The position numbers and the translations under genes were made by a program. From positions 165,458-229,457 of the forward strand of contig JAMLIN010000003.1 in NCBI GenBank assembly GCA_023954135.1: 64,000 bases of DNA, given 5' to 3'. The notes beneath the pieces are model-generated. The model was not told the origin of the DNA, did not search any database, and saw only the letters and a list, made by a program, of their open reading frames with translations. This document shows, in pieces, positions 31,216 through 39,939 of this stretch. Origin of the DNA: Burkholderiaceae bacterium (lineage in GTDB: Bacteria > Pseudomonadota > Gammaproteobacteria > Burkholderiales > Burkholderiaceae_E). Numbering within the stretch: the stretch's first letter is position 1; each line of letters begins with the position of its first letter.

Positions 31216-31749
31216 CTAGTTCGCCTGGGGCATCGGCACCAGCCGAGCCCGCTCGACTTCGTCGAGCGAAAAAACCATCTTCCGACCCGTCGCCACGCCC
31301 CGGGATGTCCACATCCCGCCCGATCGCGGGGCCCGGGGCCCGCGCCTGGCCGCGCCACGCGCGGGCCGCTCGACGAGCTCCAGTCCGAATCGTCCGTTCT
31401 TCTCGACCGTCAGGACGCCCTCGAAGTTGCGTTGCCCCTCGAAGGCGCGTCGCAGCCGGATCGTCACCTCGCAGCCGGCGAAGCGGATGAAATCCGCCTC
31501 GTTGCGCAAGGGCCGATCGAGCCCTGGGGACGACACCTCGAGTCGGTCGTAGTCGACATCCTCGACCATCAGCAGATGCGACAGCTGATGGCTCACCTGC
31601 TCGCAGTCGTCCAGCCGGATGCCTTCGGGCGAATCGATGAAGACCCGCAGCAATCCCCCGGCCGCGAACTCGCAGTCGACCAATTCGTATCCCATGCCGC
31701 TGACGGTGCGCCTGATTGCTTCGACGAACGGCGCTTCGATCGGCAACAC
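31216..31749 (-). CDS. rimP: Ribosome maturation factor RimP
   Basis: A 177-residue protein needed for 30S assembly. The N-terminal domain shows GYELVDCEF and [17 protein letters not shown], the linker [10 protein letters not shown] and the C-terminal SH3-like barrel with an Arg/Gly-rich insertion (about 140-160). The GTG at 31749 is chosen as start because GGAG lies nine bases upstream and it fits family length; the frame stays open far upstream through non-coding DNA. Confidence 0.94.
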   Translation of the reverse strand: MLPIEAPFVEAIRRTVSGMGYELVDCEFAAGGLLRVFIDSPEGIRLDDCEQVSHQLSHLLMVEDVDYDRLEVSSPGLDRPLRNEADFIRFAGCEVTIRLRRAFEGQRNFEGVLTVEKNGRFGLELVERPARGAARRGPRAPRSGGMWTSRGVATGRKMVFSLDEVERARLVPMPQAN

Positions 31750-31767
31750 GCTTCGAACTCCAAAAAT

Positions 31768-31795
31768 GAAAAATGGGCCGAGCAGCCCACTTTTC
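31768..31795 (-). terminator. Terminator-like hairpin in the rimP-nusA-infB leader
   Basis: On the minus strand an 11-bp stem (GAAAAGTGGGC with GCCCATTTTTC, one G-T pair, loop TGCTCG) ends in a T tract 19 bases before the rimP start codon. Its place in the leader of the nusA operon suggests attenuation rather than end-of-gene termination; NusA autoregulates in E. coli from the same leader. Confidence 0.7.
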
Positions 31796-32104
31796 GAGAA
31801 AGCTGGATTCGAAGTGGCGCTCGGGTCCGGCCGCCAGCGGCAGTCTCGACTGCCGCGCGGCCCGGTTGTGCTCGATCCCGCAGCCCGCGAAGGCCTTGTC
31901 AGGCCCCTGCACGACTTCGAGTTCGACCAGCCGGCCGCCCCGACCGAAAATGCGCTTTCGTCCTCGCGCCTGTCTGGCATGCCAATCCGGCATGCCGACT
32001 CGACGCTTTCCGGGCGCATTCCCGAAACTGCCCAAAAACCAGGCGACTTCTCAAGCGCGAGATTATAGCCCGATTAAACGCACCGCGAAAGCCTGAAAGC
32101 CGAG
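31796..32104 (-). promoter_or_regulatory. Gene-free leader/promoter region of the rimP operon
   Basis: About 310 bases with no supported gene. A TATAAT hexamer on the minus strand (32062-32067) is a likely -10, though only a weak -35 (TTTCGC at 32085-32090) stands 17 bases upstream. GGCATGCC, itself a palindrome, occurs twice at 31976-31983 and 31989-31996. The long leader could carry RNA structure; no known riboswitch was recognised. Confidence 0.45.
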
Positions 32105-33589
32105 TTAGCCGGGCTGCCCGCCCCGGCGTCCGCGCCGCTTGGCCGCCCCTGCGGGCTTGCCGCCGCGGCGCTGTCCGCCGGGGACGCCGGCCAGCCCCGG
32201 CCCGCCCGCCTTGCGACCGCCACTGCCGCCGCGACCGCCTCGTCCGCCCCGGCCCGCGCGATTGCCATTGCCGCCGCCGTTGCCACCACCGGGAGCATCC
32301 AGCTTGCTCGAACCGAGCCCGTCCATCGGACCGGACGGGAACATGCCGCCCGGGCCGCCATTGCGGCGTCCGCGGCGCTGCCGTCCCGGCGCACCGACCT
32401 CGCCCGCGCGCACGGTCCGGGTGATGCCCTCCAGATGGGCATCCTGCGACGTGGGCTGCCAGTCGTCGTCGAACTCGGGACCGAGATCCTCGTCGTGCAT
32501 GTCGTCGAAATCGTCTGCCGCGCCCACTGCGCGGCCCGCCTCCACGGGAGAGCCTGCATCGCCCGGCCCCTGCGGATCCCGCAGCACCCGGCCGAGCACG
32601 CCGACATCGCCCACCGACAGCTCGGTCCAGCGCCCCCGGGTCAGGCTGCTCGGCATGCCGATCGGGCCGAAACGCACCCGCACCAGCCGGCTCACCGTCA
32701 GGCCCACCGACTCGAACATGCGACGGACCTCGCGATTGCGGCCTTCGGCGAGCACCACGCGGTACCAGGCGTTGGCGCCGTCGCCACCGAGCTCGTCGAT
32801 GCTGGTGAAGGCCGCCTTGCCGTCGTCGAGCTCGACACCCGCAAGCAGGCGCTCCCGGGTCTCCTCGTCGATCCGCCCGAGGATCCGCACCGCGTACTCC
32901 CGCTCCCAGCCGTAGCGCGGATGCATCAGCTTGTTGGCGAGATCGCCGGACGTAGTGAACACGAGCAGGCCTTCGGTATTGAAGTCGAGCCGGCCGACCG
33001 ACACCCAGCGCGCGCCCTTCACCTTGGGCAGGCGGTCGAACACGGTCTTGCGCTTGCCGGGATCGCTGCGGCTGCAGATCTCGCCGGCGGGCTTGTGATA
33101 GAGCAGCACCCGGGCCGGAGCCGGGCCGGCCTTGCGCTTGAGCGGGCGGCCATTGATCCGGATCTGGTCGTTCGGGGCGATCCGCTGGCCGATGTGCGCC
33201 GGCAGGCCGTTGACCGTGACCCGTCCCGCGACGATCCATTCCTCCATCTCGCGCCTTGCCCCCATGCCGGAGTCGGCCAGGACCTTGTGCAGCTTCGGAT
33301 GGTCCTCGTCGGCGCCGGCGATGTCGCCGCGCGCCTGCGCCGAACCGCTGCCGATGGTCGCCTGCACCTCGAACCGGGGGAGATCATCGACCTCGCCGGC
33401 GGCATCGTCCGCGCCCTTGCCCGCCGATCCGGATTGCGGATCGCGCGGCGAATCACCGCGGCTGCGCCGCCCCCGACCGCCGCGCCGCCGACCGGGGCCG
33501 CGTGGCGGCTTGCCGCCGACGGCCGCGGACTCGCCGGCCTGCTCTCGTTGCGCAGGCACCTCGACCGGTGCTTCAGTGTTCTCGCTCAT
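32105..33589 (-). CDS. rluB: 23S rRNA pseudouridine(2605) synthase, long form
   Basis: A 494-residue RsuA/RluB-family enzyme. The S4 RNA-binding domain (about 100-145, [22 protein letters not shown]) precedes the catalytic domain with [13 protein letters not shown] containing the catalytic Asp and the segment [14 protein letters not shown]. Compared with E. coli RluB (about 290 residues) it has an N-terminal Arg/Gly/acidic extension of about 95 residues and a C-terminal tail of about 140 residues rich in Gly, Arg and Lys, which probably adds RNA affinity. It follows scpB by 50 bases. Confidence 0.95.
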   Translation of the reverse strand: MSENTEAPVEVPAQREQAGESAAVGGKPPRGPGRRRGGRGRRSRGDSPRDPQSGSAGKGADDAAGEVDDLPRFEVQATIGSGSAQARGDIAGADEDHPKLHKVLADSGMGARREMEEWIVAGRVTVNGLPAHIGQRIAPNDQIRINGRPLKRKAGPAPARVLLYHKPAGEICSRSDPGKRKTVFDRLPKVKGARWVSVGRLDFNTEGLLVFTTSGDLANKLMHPRYGWEREYAVRILGRIDEETRERLLAGVELDDGKAAFTSIDELGGDGANAWYRVVLAEGRNREVRRMFESVGLTVSRLVRVRFGPIGMPSSLTRGRWTELSVGDVGVLGRVLRDPQGPGDAGSPVEAGRAVGAADDFDDMHDEDLGPEFDDDWQPTSQDAHLEGITRTVRAGEVGAPGRQRRGRRNGGPGGMFPSGPMDGLGSSKLDAPGGGNGGGNGNRAGRGGRGGRGGSGGRKAGGPGLAGVPGGQRRGGKPAGAAKRRGRRGGQPG

Positions 33590-33639
33590 CAGGACTCTCG
33601 ATCCTCGTTGCTGCCGCGTCAGCCGCCGGCAGGCGCGGT

Positions 33640-34362
33640 TCAGGCTTCGCGAGGCGAAGCCGCCTCGTGTCTCGTGTCTTCGCGATCATCGTCGCCATCG
33701 GCCGGATCCGTCGCGTCCGGACCCGATGCGACGACGTCCGCAGCCGGCTCGGCCGCCGTCTCGTCCTCGGCAACGTCGCCCGCAGCATCCTCGCCGGCGT
33801 CGAGCGCCATCACCTGCTGCTCGAACAGAGCAGCCCCCGACTCCCCGTCGCCGACCTCACCGAGCGGCGGCAGCTCTTCGAGCGAACGCAATCCGAGATC
33901 GTCGAGGAAGCGCCGGGTCGTGCCGAACAGCGCCGGCCGGCCGAGGACCTCCTTGTGCCCGATGACCTCGATCCAGCCTCGCTCCTCGAGGGTCTTGACC
34001 ACGCTGCTCGAGACGGTGACTCCGCGGATCTCCTCGATGTCGCCCCGCGTGACCGGCTGCCGGTAGGCGATGATCGCAAGGGTCTCGAGCGTCGCCCTCG
34101 AATAGCGCGGCGCGCGCTCGTTGCCGAGCCGATCCAGGTAATGGGCGAATTCCGGGCGGGACTGGAAGCGCCATCCGCTCGCCACGCCGACGAGCTGCAC
34201 GGACCGTTCCCGCCAGTCCACGGCGAGCTCGGCGAGCAGCCCCCGGACGGTATCGGGAGCGATCTCGTCGTCGAACAGACGCCGGAGCATCGGAACGGTA
34301 AGCGGCTGGTCCGCGCAGAGCAGCGCGGCCTCGATGATGCGTTTCGCTTCGGCGGTGTTCAT
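33640..34362 (-). CDS. scpB: Segregation and condensation protein B
   Basis: A 240-residue winged-helix protein that dimerises and binds the kleisin ScpA in the SMC condensin complex. Family blocks: [20 protein letters not shown] at the N-terminus, [24 protein letters not shown] and [25 protein letters not shown]. The last 70 residues are an acidic Ala/Asp tail. The ATG at 34362 matches the family start. It opens the rluB-rimP-nusA group on this strand. Confidence 0.96.
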   Translation of the reverse strand: MNTAEAKRIIEAALLCADQPLTVPMLRRLFDDEIAPDTVRGLLAELAVDWRERSVQLVGVASGWRFQSRPEFAHYLDRLGNERAPRYSRATLETLAIIAYRQPVTRGDIEEIRGVTVSSSVVKTLEERGWIEVIGHKEVLGRPALFGTTRRFLDDLGLRSLEELPPLGEVGDGESGAALFEQQVMALDAGEDAAGDVAEDETAAEPAADVVASGPDATDPADGDDDREDTRHEAASPREA

Positions 34363-34673
34363 CGCCCGGCGGGTCCTCGAACGGCTCGGCCTGAAGGGGT
34401 CTGGGCCCCATGCACTGATATCCGCAAGCTTTCCTCGAGTTGCACTCGGACCGCGGATTCCGCGATCTGTTCGCCCCTGGTCCGCGGCCATCGGCGCGGC
34501 GCCCGGCATCGGGTCGAGCCGCGCCAGCGCTCATGGCCCGGCGGCCGGCAGCGACCGGAACCGCGAAGCGGTCCGGCCGATGTACGAATCCGGTATCCGT
34601 CAGGGCCCGGTCGACGCACTCGACTCCGGTCGGGTGCGGCCTGGTCTGCTCGGAAGGGCTTTCGGGAAACGGA
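34363..34673. other. Gene-free spacer between scpB and tRNA-fMet
   Basis: Three hundred and eleven bases without a supported gene. I see no convincing -10 for scpB and no terminator with a T tract after the tRNA, so scpB could be transcribed through from the tRNA promoter. Nothing else was recognised. Confidence 0.5.
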
Positions 34674-34750
<77 letters not shown>

Positions 34751-34763
34751 TCCGAAGAGCGAG

Positions 34764-34792
34764 ACTATACATGCTGGGCCATGCGCCGGCAA
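34764..34792 (-). promoter_or_regulatory. Promoter of tRNA-fMet
   Basis: On the minus strand TTGCCG (34787-34792) and TATAGT (34764-34769) are separated by 17 bases, placing transcription start about seven bases before the tRNA 5' end. Match to the sigma-70 consensus is four and five of six. Confidence 0.7.
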
Positions 34793-34855
34793 GCGGGCCG
34801 GTTCCGGTGGCATGGTCGCTGCTAAACTGGCTCGCCTTCGATTCCGATCCGGACC

Positions 34856-35404
34856 ATGAAATATTGCTCCGTCTGTGCCAGGGAAGTCCGCCTCGCGATA
34901 CCGCCTGGCGACAACCGTGAACGCTACTGCTGCGACGGCTGCGGCACGATCCACTACCAGAACCCCAATCTCGTGCTCGGCACGATCCCGATATGGGAAG
35001 GCCGGGTGCTGTTGTGCAAGCGGGCGATCGAGCCCCGCTATGGCTACTGGACGCTGCCGGCGGGCTTCATGGAGAACGGCGAGACCACCCGTGCCGGCGC
35101 CGAACGCGAGACGACGGAGGAAGCCGGCGCCCGTATCGAGCTCGGCGAGCTCTTCTCGATGCTCGACGTGCCCCATGTGCACCAGGTCCATCTCTTCTTC
35201 AATGCCCGGATGCTCGGCCCCGAGCTCGACCCGGGTCCGGAGAGCCTCGAGGCCCGCCTGTTCGCCGAGGAAGAGATCCCCTGGGACGAGATCGCGTTTC
35301 GCACCGTCGAGCGCACCCTGCGCTGGTACTTCGAGGATCGCCGCAACGGCAACGGCAGGCTGCACGTCGATGCGATCCACTTCCACCGACGGCCCGCCCG
35401 TTAG
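34856..35404 (+). CDS. NUDIX hydrolase with zinc ribbon
   Basis: A 182-residue NUDIX protein. The N-terminal zinc ribbon uses Cys4, Cys7, Cys26 and Cys29, and the NUDIX box (residues 70-92, G-x5-E-x7-RE-x2-EE-x-G) is intact. Zinc-ribbon NUDIX proteins include NAD(H) pyrophosphatases (NudC), but this one is shorter and lacks the NudC SQPWPFPxS motif, so the substrate is unknown. It is the first gene of an overlapping run with aat, bpt and pyrD. TAAACT at 34823-34828 is a possible -10. Confidence 0.92.
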   Translation: MKYCSVCAREVRLAIPPGDNRERYCCDGCGTIHYQNPNLVLGTIPIWEGRVLLCKRAIEPRYGYWTLPAGFMENGETTRAGAERETTEEAGARIELGELFSMLDVPHVHQVHLFFNARMLGPELDPGPESLEARLFAEEEIPWDEIAFRTVERTLRWYFEDRRNGNGRLHVDAIHFHRRPAR

Positions 35405-35422
35405 GCGGCGCGCGAGTCACCT

Positions 35423-36160
35423 GTGACCGGGCGCCGGATCGCCTGGGTCGAGCCCGGCACGCCGCTTCCCGATCCCGAGCTGGCGCTCGACGATCCGCCG
35501 GGCCTGCTCGCCGCCGGCCGCGATCTCGGCGTCGCCCGCCTGATCGAGGCCTACACCAACGGCATCTTTCCCTGGTACTCCGACGACCAGCCGGTCCTGT
35601 GGTGGTCGCCCGATCCCCGCATGGTGCTGGTCCCGGAGGAGTTCCACCTCTCGCGCTCGCTGCGTCAGCGCTGCCGCCGGATGCGACGCTCCGGAGCCTG
35701 GGCCGTGACCTTCGATGCAGCCTTCGACGACGTCGTCTCGGCCTGCGCGCAATCGGTTCGCCACGGCCAGCCGGGGACCTGGATCACCACGGAGATGCGC
35801 GAGGCCTACGGCGGCCTGCACCGCGCCGGCTTCGCGCACTCCGTCGAGATCTGGCGCCACCACCCCGAAGGTCGCCGGCTAGCCGGCGGCCTGTACGGCG
35901 TCGCGATCGGGCGGATGTTCTTCGGCGAATCGATGTTCAGCCGCGAGGCCGATGCATCGAAGGCGGCGCTCGCCGCCCTGGTCGACCTGCTCCGGCGCCA
36001 TGCATACCCCGTGATAGACTGCCAGCAGGCAACGGCTCACCTGAGCTCCCTGGGCGCGCGGGAGATTCCGAGAGCCGACTTCCTGCGGCTGGTGCGCGAA
36101 TGCACGAGGCAGGCCGCCCCCGACTGGCGTGCGATGGCCATCGAACTCCCGCTCGCATGA
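35423..36160 (+). CDS. aat: Leucyl/phenylalanyl-tRNA-protein transferase
   Basis: Adds Leu or Phe from charged tRNA to proteins with N-terminal Arg or Lys, tagging them for ClpS/ClpAP degradation. The 245-residue protein has the family blocks [46 protein letters not shown] and [17 protein letters not shown]. The start is GTG at 35423, 18 bases after the NUDIX stop. Its own stop overlaps the bpt start (ATGA). Confidence 0.97.
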   Translation: MTGRRIAWVEPGTPLPDPELALDDPPGLLAAGRDLGVARLIEAYTNGIFPWYSDDQPVLWWSPDPRMVLVPEEFHLSRSLRQRCRRMRRSGAWAVTFDAAFDDVVSACAQSVRHGQPGTWITTEMREAYGGLHRAGFAHSVEIWRHHPEGRRLAGGLYGVAIGRMFFGESMFSREADASKAALAALVDLLRRHAYPVIDCQQATAHLSSLGAREIPRADFLRLVRECTRQAAPDWRAMAIELPLA

Positions 36161-36912
36161 CGCAACTCAAGGAACTCCCCTTCTCGGCGCTGCAGTTCTA
36201 CTCCACGGCGCCCTATCCGTGCAGCTACCTGCCGGAACGCCAGGCCCGGTCGCAGGTCGCCACCCCGAACCATCTCATCAACGCCGACGTCTACAGCGAG
36301 CTGGTCAGGGCCGGGTTCCGGCGCAGCGGCATCTTCACCTACCGGCCGTACTGCGATCGCTGCGCCGCCTGCACGCCCGTACGCCTGCCCGTCGCCCGCT
36401 TCGTGCCCAACCGCAGCCAGCGGCGCGCCGGCCAGCGCCACGCCGGGCTGCGCACGTTGGTGGCCCGTCTCGGCTTCTCGGTCGAGCACTACCGGCTCTA
36501 CCTGCGCTACCAGTCGCACCGCCATGCGGGCAGCGGCATGGATCACGACAGCCGCGAGCAGTACGCGCAGTTCCTGCTCCAGAGCAAGGTCAACACGCGC
36601 CTCGTCGAGTTCCGCGACGGTGACGGCATCCTGCGCATGGTGTCGATCATCGACGTGCTCAACGACGGCCTGTCCTCGGTCTACACCTTCTACGACCCGG
36701 ATGTCGCCGGGGCGAGCTACGGCACTTACAACATCCTCTGGCAGATCGAGCAGTGCCGGCAGCTGGAGCTGCCCTATCTCTACCTCGGCTACTGGATCGA
36801 GCAGAGCCGCAAGATGCGCTACAAGTCGCAGTTCCGCCCGATCGAAGCCTTGCGTGACGGCCACTGGAGCGATCTGCACGCAAGCGCCCCGCCCGATTCG
36901 CCCCCCCGATGA
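36157..36912 (+). CDS. bpt: Aspartate/glutamate leucyltransferase (Bpt)
   Basis: A 251-residue enzyme of the arginyltransferase (ATE) fold; bacterial Bpt attaches Leu to N-terminal Asp or Glu, making them N-degrons. The Cys motif [15 protein letters not shown] near residue 63 and the C-terminal [22 protein letters not shown] are diagnostic. It overlaps aat upstream and pyrD downstream, both by four bases, so both leucylation branches of the bacterial N-degron pathway are made from one message. Confidence 0.96.
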   Translation: MTQLKELPFSALQFYSTAPYPCSYLPERQARSQVATPNHLINADVYSELVRAGFRRSGIFTYRPYCDRCAACTPVRLPVARFVPNRSQRRAGQRHAGLRTLVARLGFSVEHYRLYLRYQSHRHAGSGMDHDSREQYAQFLLQSKVNTRLVEFRDGDGILRMVSIIDVLNDGLSSVYTFYDPDVAGASYGTYNILWQIEQCRQLELPYLYLGYWIEQSRKMRYKSQFRPIEALRDGHWSDLHASAPPDSPPR

Positions 36913-37940
36913 GATCCGGTCTGTATTCGCTCGCGCGGCCGCTGCTGTTCGCGCTGGATCCCGAGCGCGCCCATGAGCTGACGCTCGCGTCGCTCGGCGG
37001 TCTGGCCGCCAGCGGCGCGCTGGATCTCGCCGCCGGCCCACCCGTCGACGATCCGGTCGAGCTGATGGGGCTGCGCTTCGCCAACCGCGTCGGCCTGGCC
37101 GCTGGAATGGACAAGGACGGCGCGCACATCGACGCCCTCTCGCGGATGGGCTTCGGCTTCATCGAGGTCGGCACCGTCACGCCCCGCCCGCAGCCGGGCA
37201 ATCCGCGCCCGCGGATGTTCCGCCTGCCGGCGCACCGTGCCCTCATCAACCGGATGGGCTTCAACAATGCCGGCGCCGATGCCTTCATCGCCAACGTGCA
37301 GCGATCCCGGTACCGAGGCACGCTCGGCCTCAACATCGGCAAGAACGCCGACACCCCGATCGAGCGCGCGATCGACGACTATCTCGAGTGCCTGCGCAAG
37401 GTGTACCCGCACGCGGGCTACGTGACGATCAACATCTCGTCGCCCAATACCCGCAACCTGCGCCAGCTGCAAGGCGCGGACGAGCTCGACCGGATGCTCG
37501 AGCGGTTGCGCGAGGCGCGCGACCGCCTCGCGACCGAGCATCGCAGGCAAGTGCCGATGATGCTCAAGATCGCCCCCGATCTCGAGGCGACGCAGATCGA
37601 TTCGATCACGGCGGCCCTGCTGCGCCATGGAATGGACGGCGTGATCGCCACCAATACCACCGTATCGCGCGAGATGGTCGCCGGCGCCCGCCATGCGCGC
37701 GAAGCGGGCGGCCTGTCGGGCGCCCCGCTCGCGGGCCTCTCGAACCGGGTGATCCGGGCCCTGCGCGAGCGCCTGCCCGCCGACTACCCGATCGTCGGCG
37801 TCGGCGGCATCTTCGGCGGTGCCGACGCCCGCGCCAAGATCGAGGCCGGCGCTTCGCTGGTCCAGCTGTTCACCGGCCTGGTCTACCAGGGGCCCGCCGT
37901 CGTCGGCGAATGCGCCCGGGCGCTCGCGGCACGGACTTGA
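36909..37940 (+). CDS. pyrD: Dihydroorotate dehydrogenase (quinone), class 2
   Basis: Oxidises dihydroorotate to orotate in pyrimidine synthesis at the inner membrane, passing electrons to quinone through FMN. The 343-residue length, the N-terminal membrane-associated helices ([20 protein letters not shown]) and the catalytic Ser in [15 protein letters not shown] mark class 2. Other conserved blocks are [18 protein letters not shown] and [11 protein letters not shown]. It is coupled to bpt by an ATGA overlap. Confidence 0.97.
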   Translation: MRSGLYSLARPLLFALDPERAHELTLASLGGLAASGALDLAAGPPVDDPVELMGLRFANRVGLAAGMDKDGAHIDALSRMGFGFIEVGTVTPRPQPGNPRPRMFRLPAHRALINRMGFNNAGADAFIANVQRSRYRGTLGLNIGKNADTPIERAIDDYLECLRKVYPHAGYVTINISSPNTRNLRQLQGADELDRMLERLREARDRLATEHRRQVPMMLKIAPDLEATQIDSITAALLRHGMDGVIATNTTVSREMVAGARHAREAGGLSGAPLAGLSNRVIRALRERLPADYPIVGVGGIFGGADARAKIEAGASLVQLFTGLVYQGPAVVGECARALAART

Positions 37941-37992
37941 ATGACAGGCGTTTCGCTTGGTGATATAAAGAACCGCATCGCAACATTGCGAT
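37941..37992 (+). promoter_or_regulatory. Promoter and palindromic operator of the IclR gene
   Basis: ATGACA (37941-37946) and TATAAA (37964-37969) are 17 bases apart. Right at the expected start site is the perfect palindrome ATCGCAA-CA-TTGCGAT (37977-37992), thirteen bases before the ATG of the IclR-family gene. The placement fits autorepression by that regulator. Confidence 0.72.
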
Positions 37993-38004
37993 TCCGCAAG
38001 TCCG

Positions 38005-38793
38005 ATGCCGCGCCCCCGCTCCAATACCACTGACCAGGGCAAGACCGCGATCCAGGTGATCGAGCGGATGGTGTCGCTGCTCGACACCCTCGCGGCGCAT
38101 CCGGACCCCGTGAGCCTGAAGGACCTGTCGGCCCGCACGGGCCTGCACCCATCGACCGCTCACCGGATCCTCAACGATCTCGTCACCGCCCGCTTCGTCG
38201 ACCGCAGCGATCCCGGCACCTATCAGCTCGGGATCCGCCTGCTCGAGCTCGGCAACCTCGTCAAGACGCGGCTAAACGTCCGCGACGCGGCGCTCGGGCC
38301 GATGCGCGAGCTGCACCGGGCCACCGGACAGCCGGTCAACCTCTCGATCCGCCAGGGCGACGAGATCGTCTACATCGAGCGCGCCTTGTCGGAGCGTTCG
38401 GGGATGCAGGTGGTTCGTGCCGTCGGCGGCCGCGCGCCGCTGCACTTGACGTCGGTAGGCAAGCTCTTTCTCGCGGCCGACGACACCCGGACCGTGCGCG
38501 CCTACGGCACGCGGACCGGTCTTGCCGGCCATACCCGCAACAGCATCACCGAACCCGCGAAGCTCGAGCGCGAGCTCGCGCTGGTGCGCGCCCGGGGCTA
38601 CGCCCGCGACAACGAGGAGCTCGAGCCGGGCGTTCGCTGCATCGCCGCCGGCATCCGCGACGACTCGGGCCGGCTGGTCGCAGGCCTGTCGATCTCCGCC
38701 CCGGCCGAGTTCATCCAGGACGACTGGATCGACCAGCTCTGCCTGACCGCGGACCAGATATCGTCGGCGCTCGGCTACGAACGCGACGAGTGA
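38005..38793 (+). CDS. IclR family transcriptional regulator
   Basis: A 262-residue regulator with an N-terminal winged helix (residues about 12-75: VSLLDTLAAHPDPVSLKDLSARTGLHPSTAHRILNDL read in part) and a C-terminal GAF-like effector domain (about 90-255) ending in the usual DQICLTADQISSALGYE-like helix. IclR regulators usually control catabolic operons and bind short palindromes; one lies at its own start. It may regulate the nearby hyuAB-dctPQM operon, but that is inference from position. Confidence 0.93.
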   Translation: MPRPRSNTTDQGKTAIQVIERMVSLLDTLAAHPDPVSLKDLSARTGLHPSTAHRILNDLVTARFVDRSDPGTYQLGIRLLELGNLVKTRLNVRDAALGPMRELHRATGQPVNLSIRQGDEIVYIERALSERSGMQVVRAVGGRAPLHLTSVGKLFLAADDTRTVRAYGTRTGLAGHTRNSITEPAKLERELALVRARGYARDNEELEPGVRCIAAGIRDDSGRLVAGLSISAPAEFIQDDWIDQLCLTADQISSALGYERDE

Positions 38794-38833
38794 TCCGCGA
38801 CGCCGGCCGCGCGCCGGCCGCCGGAGAATTCGA

Positions 38834-39778
38834 TCAGTCGAGGATCCGGGCATGGGTCCACTCCCCGGTCCGGACGAGATGGTGGACGGTCGCGATCAAC
38901 TCGGCCTCGAGGGCGCGGCTCGCGCTACTGCGCGGATGCGCGCGACGAACGACGAAATGCCAGGTGAGATCCACTCCCCGGATCGGGCACATCGACACCG
39001 TATCGCGCAACTCGCTGCCGTCGAGAGCGCAGCTCGGCAGCAGGGAATAGCCGACGCCGCGCTGCACCAGCGGAATGATGATCAGCGAGTTCGCCTGGAC
39101 CACCCAGTTGCCGGGCACCCCGCTGCGCGCGAGATGACGGATGATCTTCTGACGCACGGCGTGCGTCTGCACGAGCGAGATCAGGGGATGCGCGATGATG
39201 TCGCCAACCGGAATGCTCTTGCGCCGGTCGAGACCGGCATCCCGCGGGCCGACGAACACGATCGGCTCGCGCACCCGCAGCGAAGCGACGAGCTCGGCAT
39301 CCATCTCGTGCTCGGTGATGATCGCCGCATCCAGCGCCCCGCTCTTGAGAGCGTCGCGCAGGTCGATCGAGGTACCCTCGATGATCCGCAGGGCGACGTT
39401 CGGATAGCGGGCCCGGTAGCGTTCGATGAGCGGGACACCGACAAGGCGCGACATCGACAGCGGCACGCCGAGGGAAGTCTCGCCGGCCGGTACCTGAGCG
39501 CGCGAGCCGAGTTCCTCGCGCAGGTTGGCGATCCCGTCGAGCAGTCCGTCGATGCGCTCCTTCAGCAGGCGACCGGCATCGGTGAGCCGCAGGCCACGGC
39601 CGTGGCGGACGAACAGCAATACGCCGAGCTCGCGCTCCATGCGGCCGACATGCCGACTGAGCGCCGGCTGAGCCACCTGCAGGTCGTTGGCCGCGGCGGT
39701 CAGACTGCCAAGCTCCGCCACCTTCAGGAAGTAGTGCCAGCTACGCAGGTTGGGTGTCACGGGAAGCCGTCGGTCCAT
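38834..39778 (-). CDS. LysR family regulator, divergent from hyuA
   Basis: A 314-residue LysR-type regulator: helix-turn-helix at residues about 10-70 (LGSLTAAANDLQVAQPALSRH) and an effector-binding domain from about 95. The start at 39778 is preferred because GGGGGGA lies before it; the ATG at 39802 would put the start codon within a dyad and has no ribosome site. It is divergent from the hyuA-hyuB-dctPQM operon and is the most likely activator of it, given the standard LysR layout. Confidence 0.92.
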   Translation of the reverse strand: MDRRLPVTPNLRSWHYFLKVAELGSLTAAANDLQVAQPALSRHVGRMERELGVLLFVRHGRGLRLTDAGRLLKERIDGLLDGIANLREELGSRAQVPAGETSLGVPLSMSRLVGVPLIERYRARYPNVALRIIEGTSIDLRDALKSGALDAAIITEHEMDAELVASLRVREPIVFVGPRDAGLDRRKSIPVGDIIAHPLISLVQTHAVRQKIIRHLARSGVPGNWVVQANSLIIIPLVQRGVGYSLLPSCALDGSELRDTVSMCPIRGVDLTWHFVVRRAHPRSSASRALEAELIATVHHLVRTGEWTHARILD

Positions 39779-39792
39779 CGGGATCCCCCCAA

Positions 39793-39823
39793 CCCATAGC
39801 ATTTTCGTTATGGGATTTATACA
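39793..39823. promoter_or_regulatory. Dyad between LysR gene and hyuA
   Basis: CCCATAGC (39793-39800) is mirrored by GTTATGGG (39807-39814), seven of eight positions pairing around a six-base centre. TATACA at 39818-39823 is a possible -10 toward hyuA. The size and position suit a LysR recognition site, though the spacing is not an exact T-N11-A. Confidence 0.5.
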
Positions 39824-39939
39824 CAGGATTCTACTGGCAGCATAGCTTTACGCTCCCTATCATCGCGGGAACGACCCCTCGAGCGGTCGATGACACAAGG
39901 CAGCCGATGACGCGCGGCGAGCCGGGAGACGAATCAGCG

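Noticed and set aside
31975..31997. Double GGCATGCC as an operator
   Set aside because: Two self-palindromic 8-mers 13 bases apart are possible by chance in GC-rich DNA, and no regulator is linked.
34363..34673. A second tRNA or small RNA next to tRNA-fMet
   Set aside because: No cloverleaf, promoter or terminator could be drawn in this stretch.
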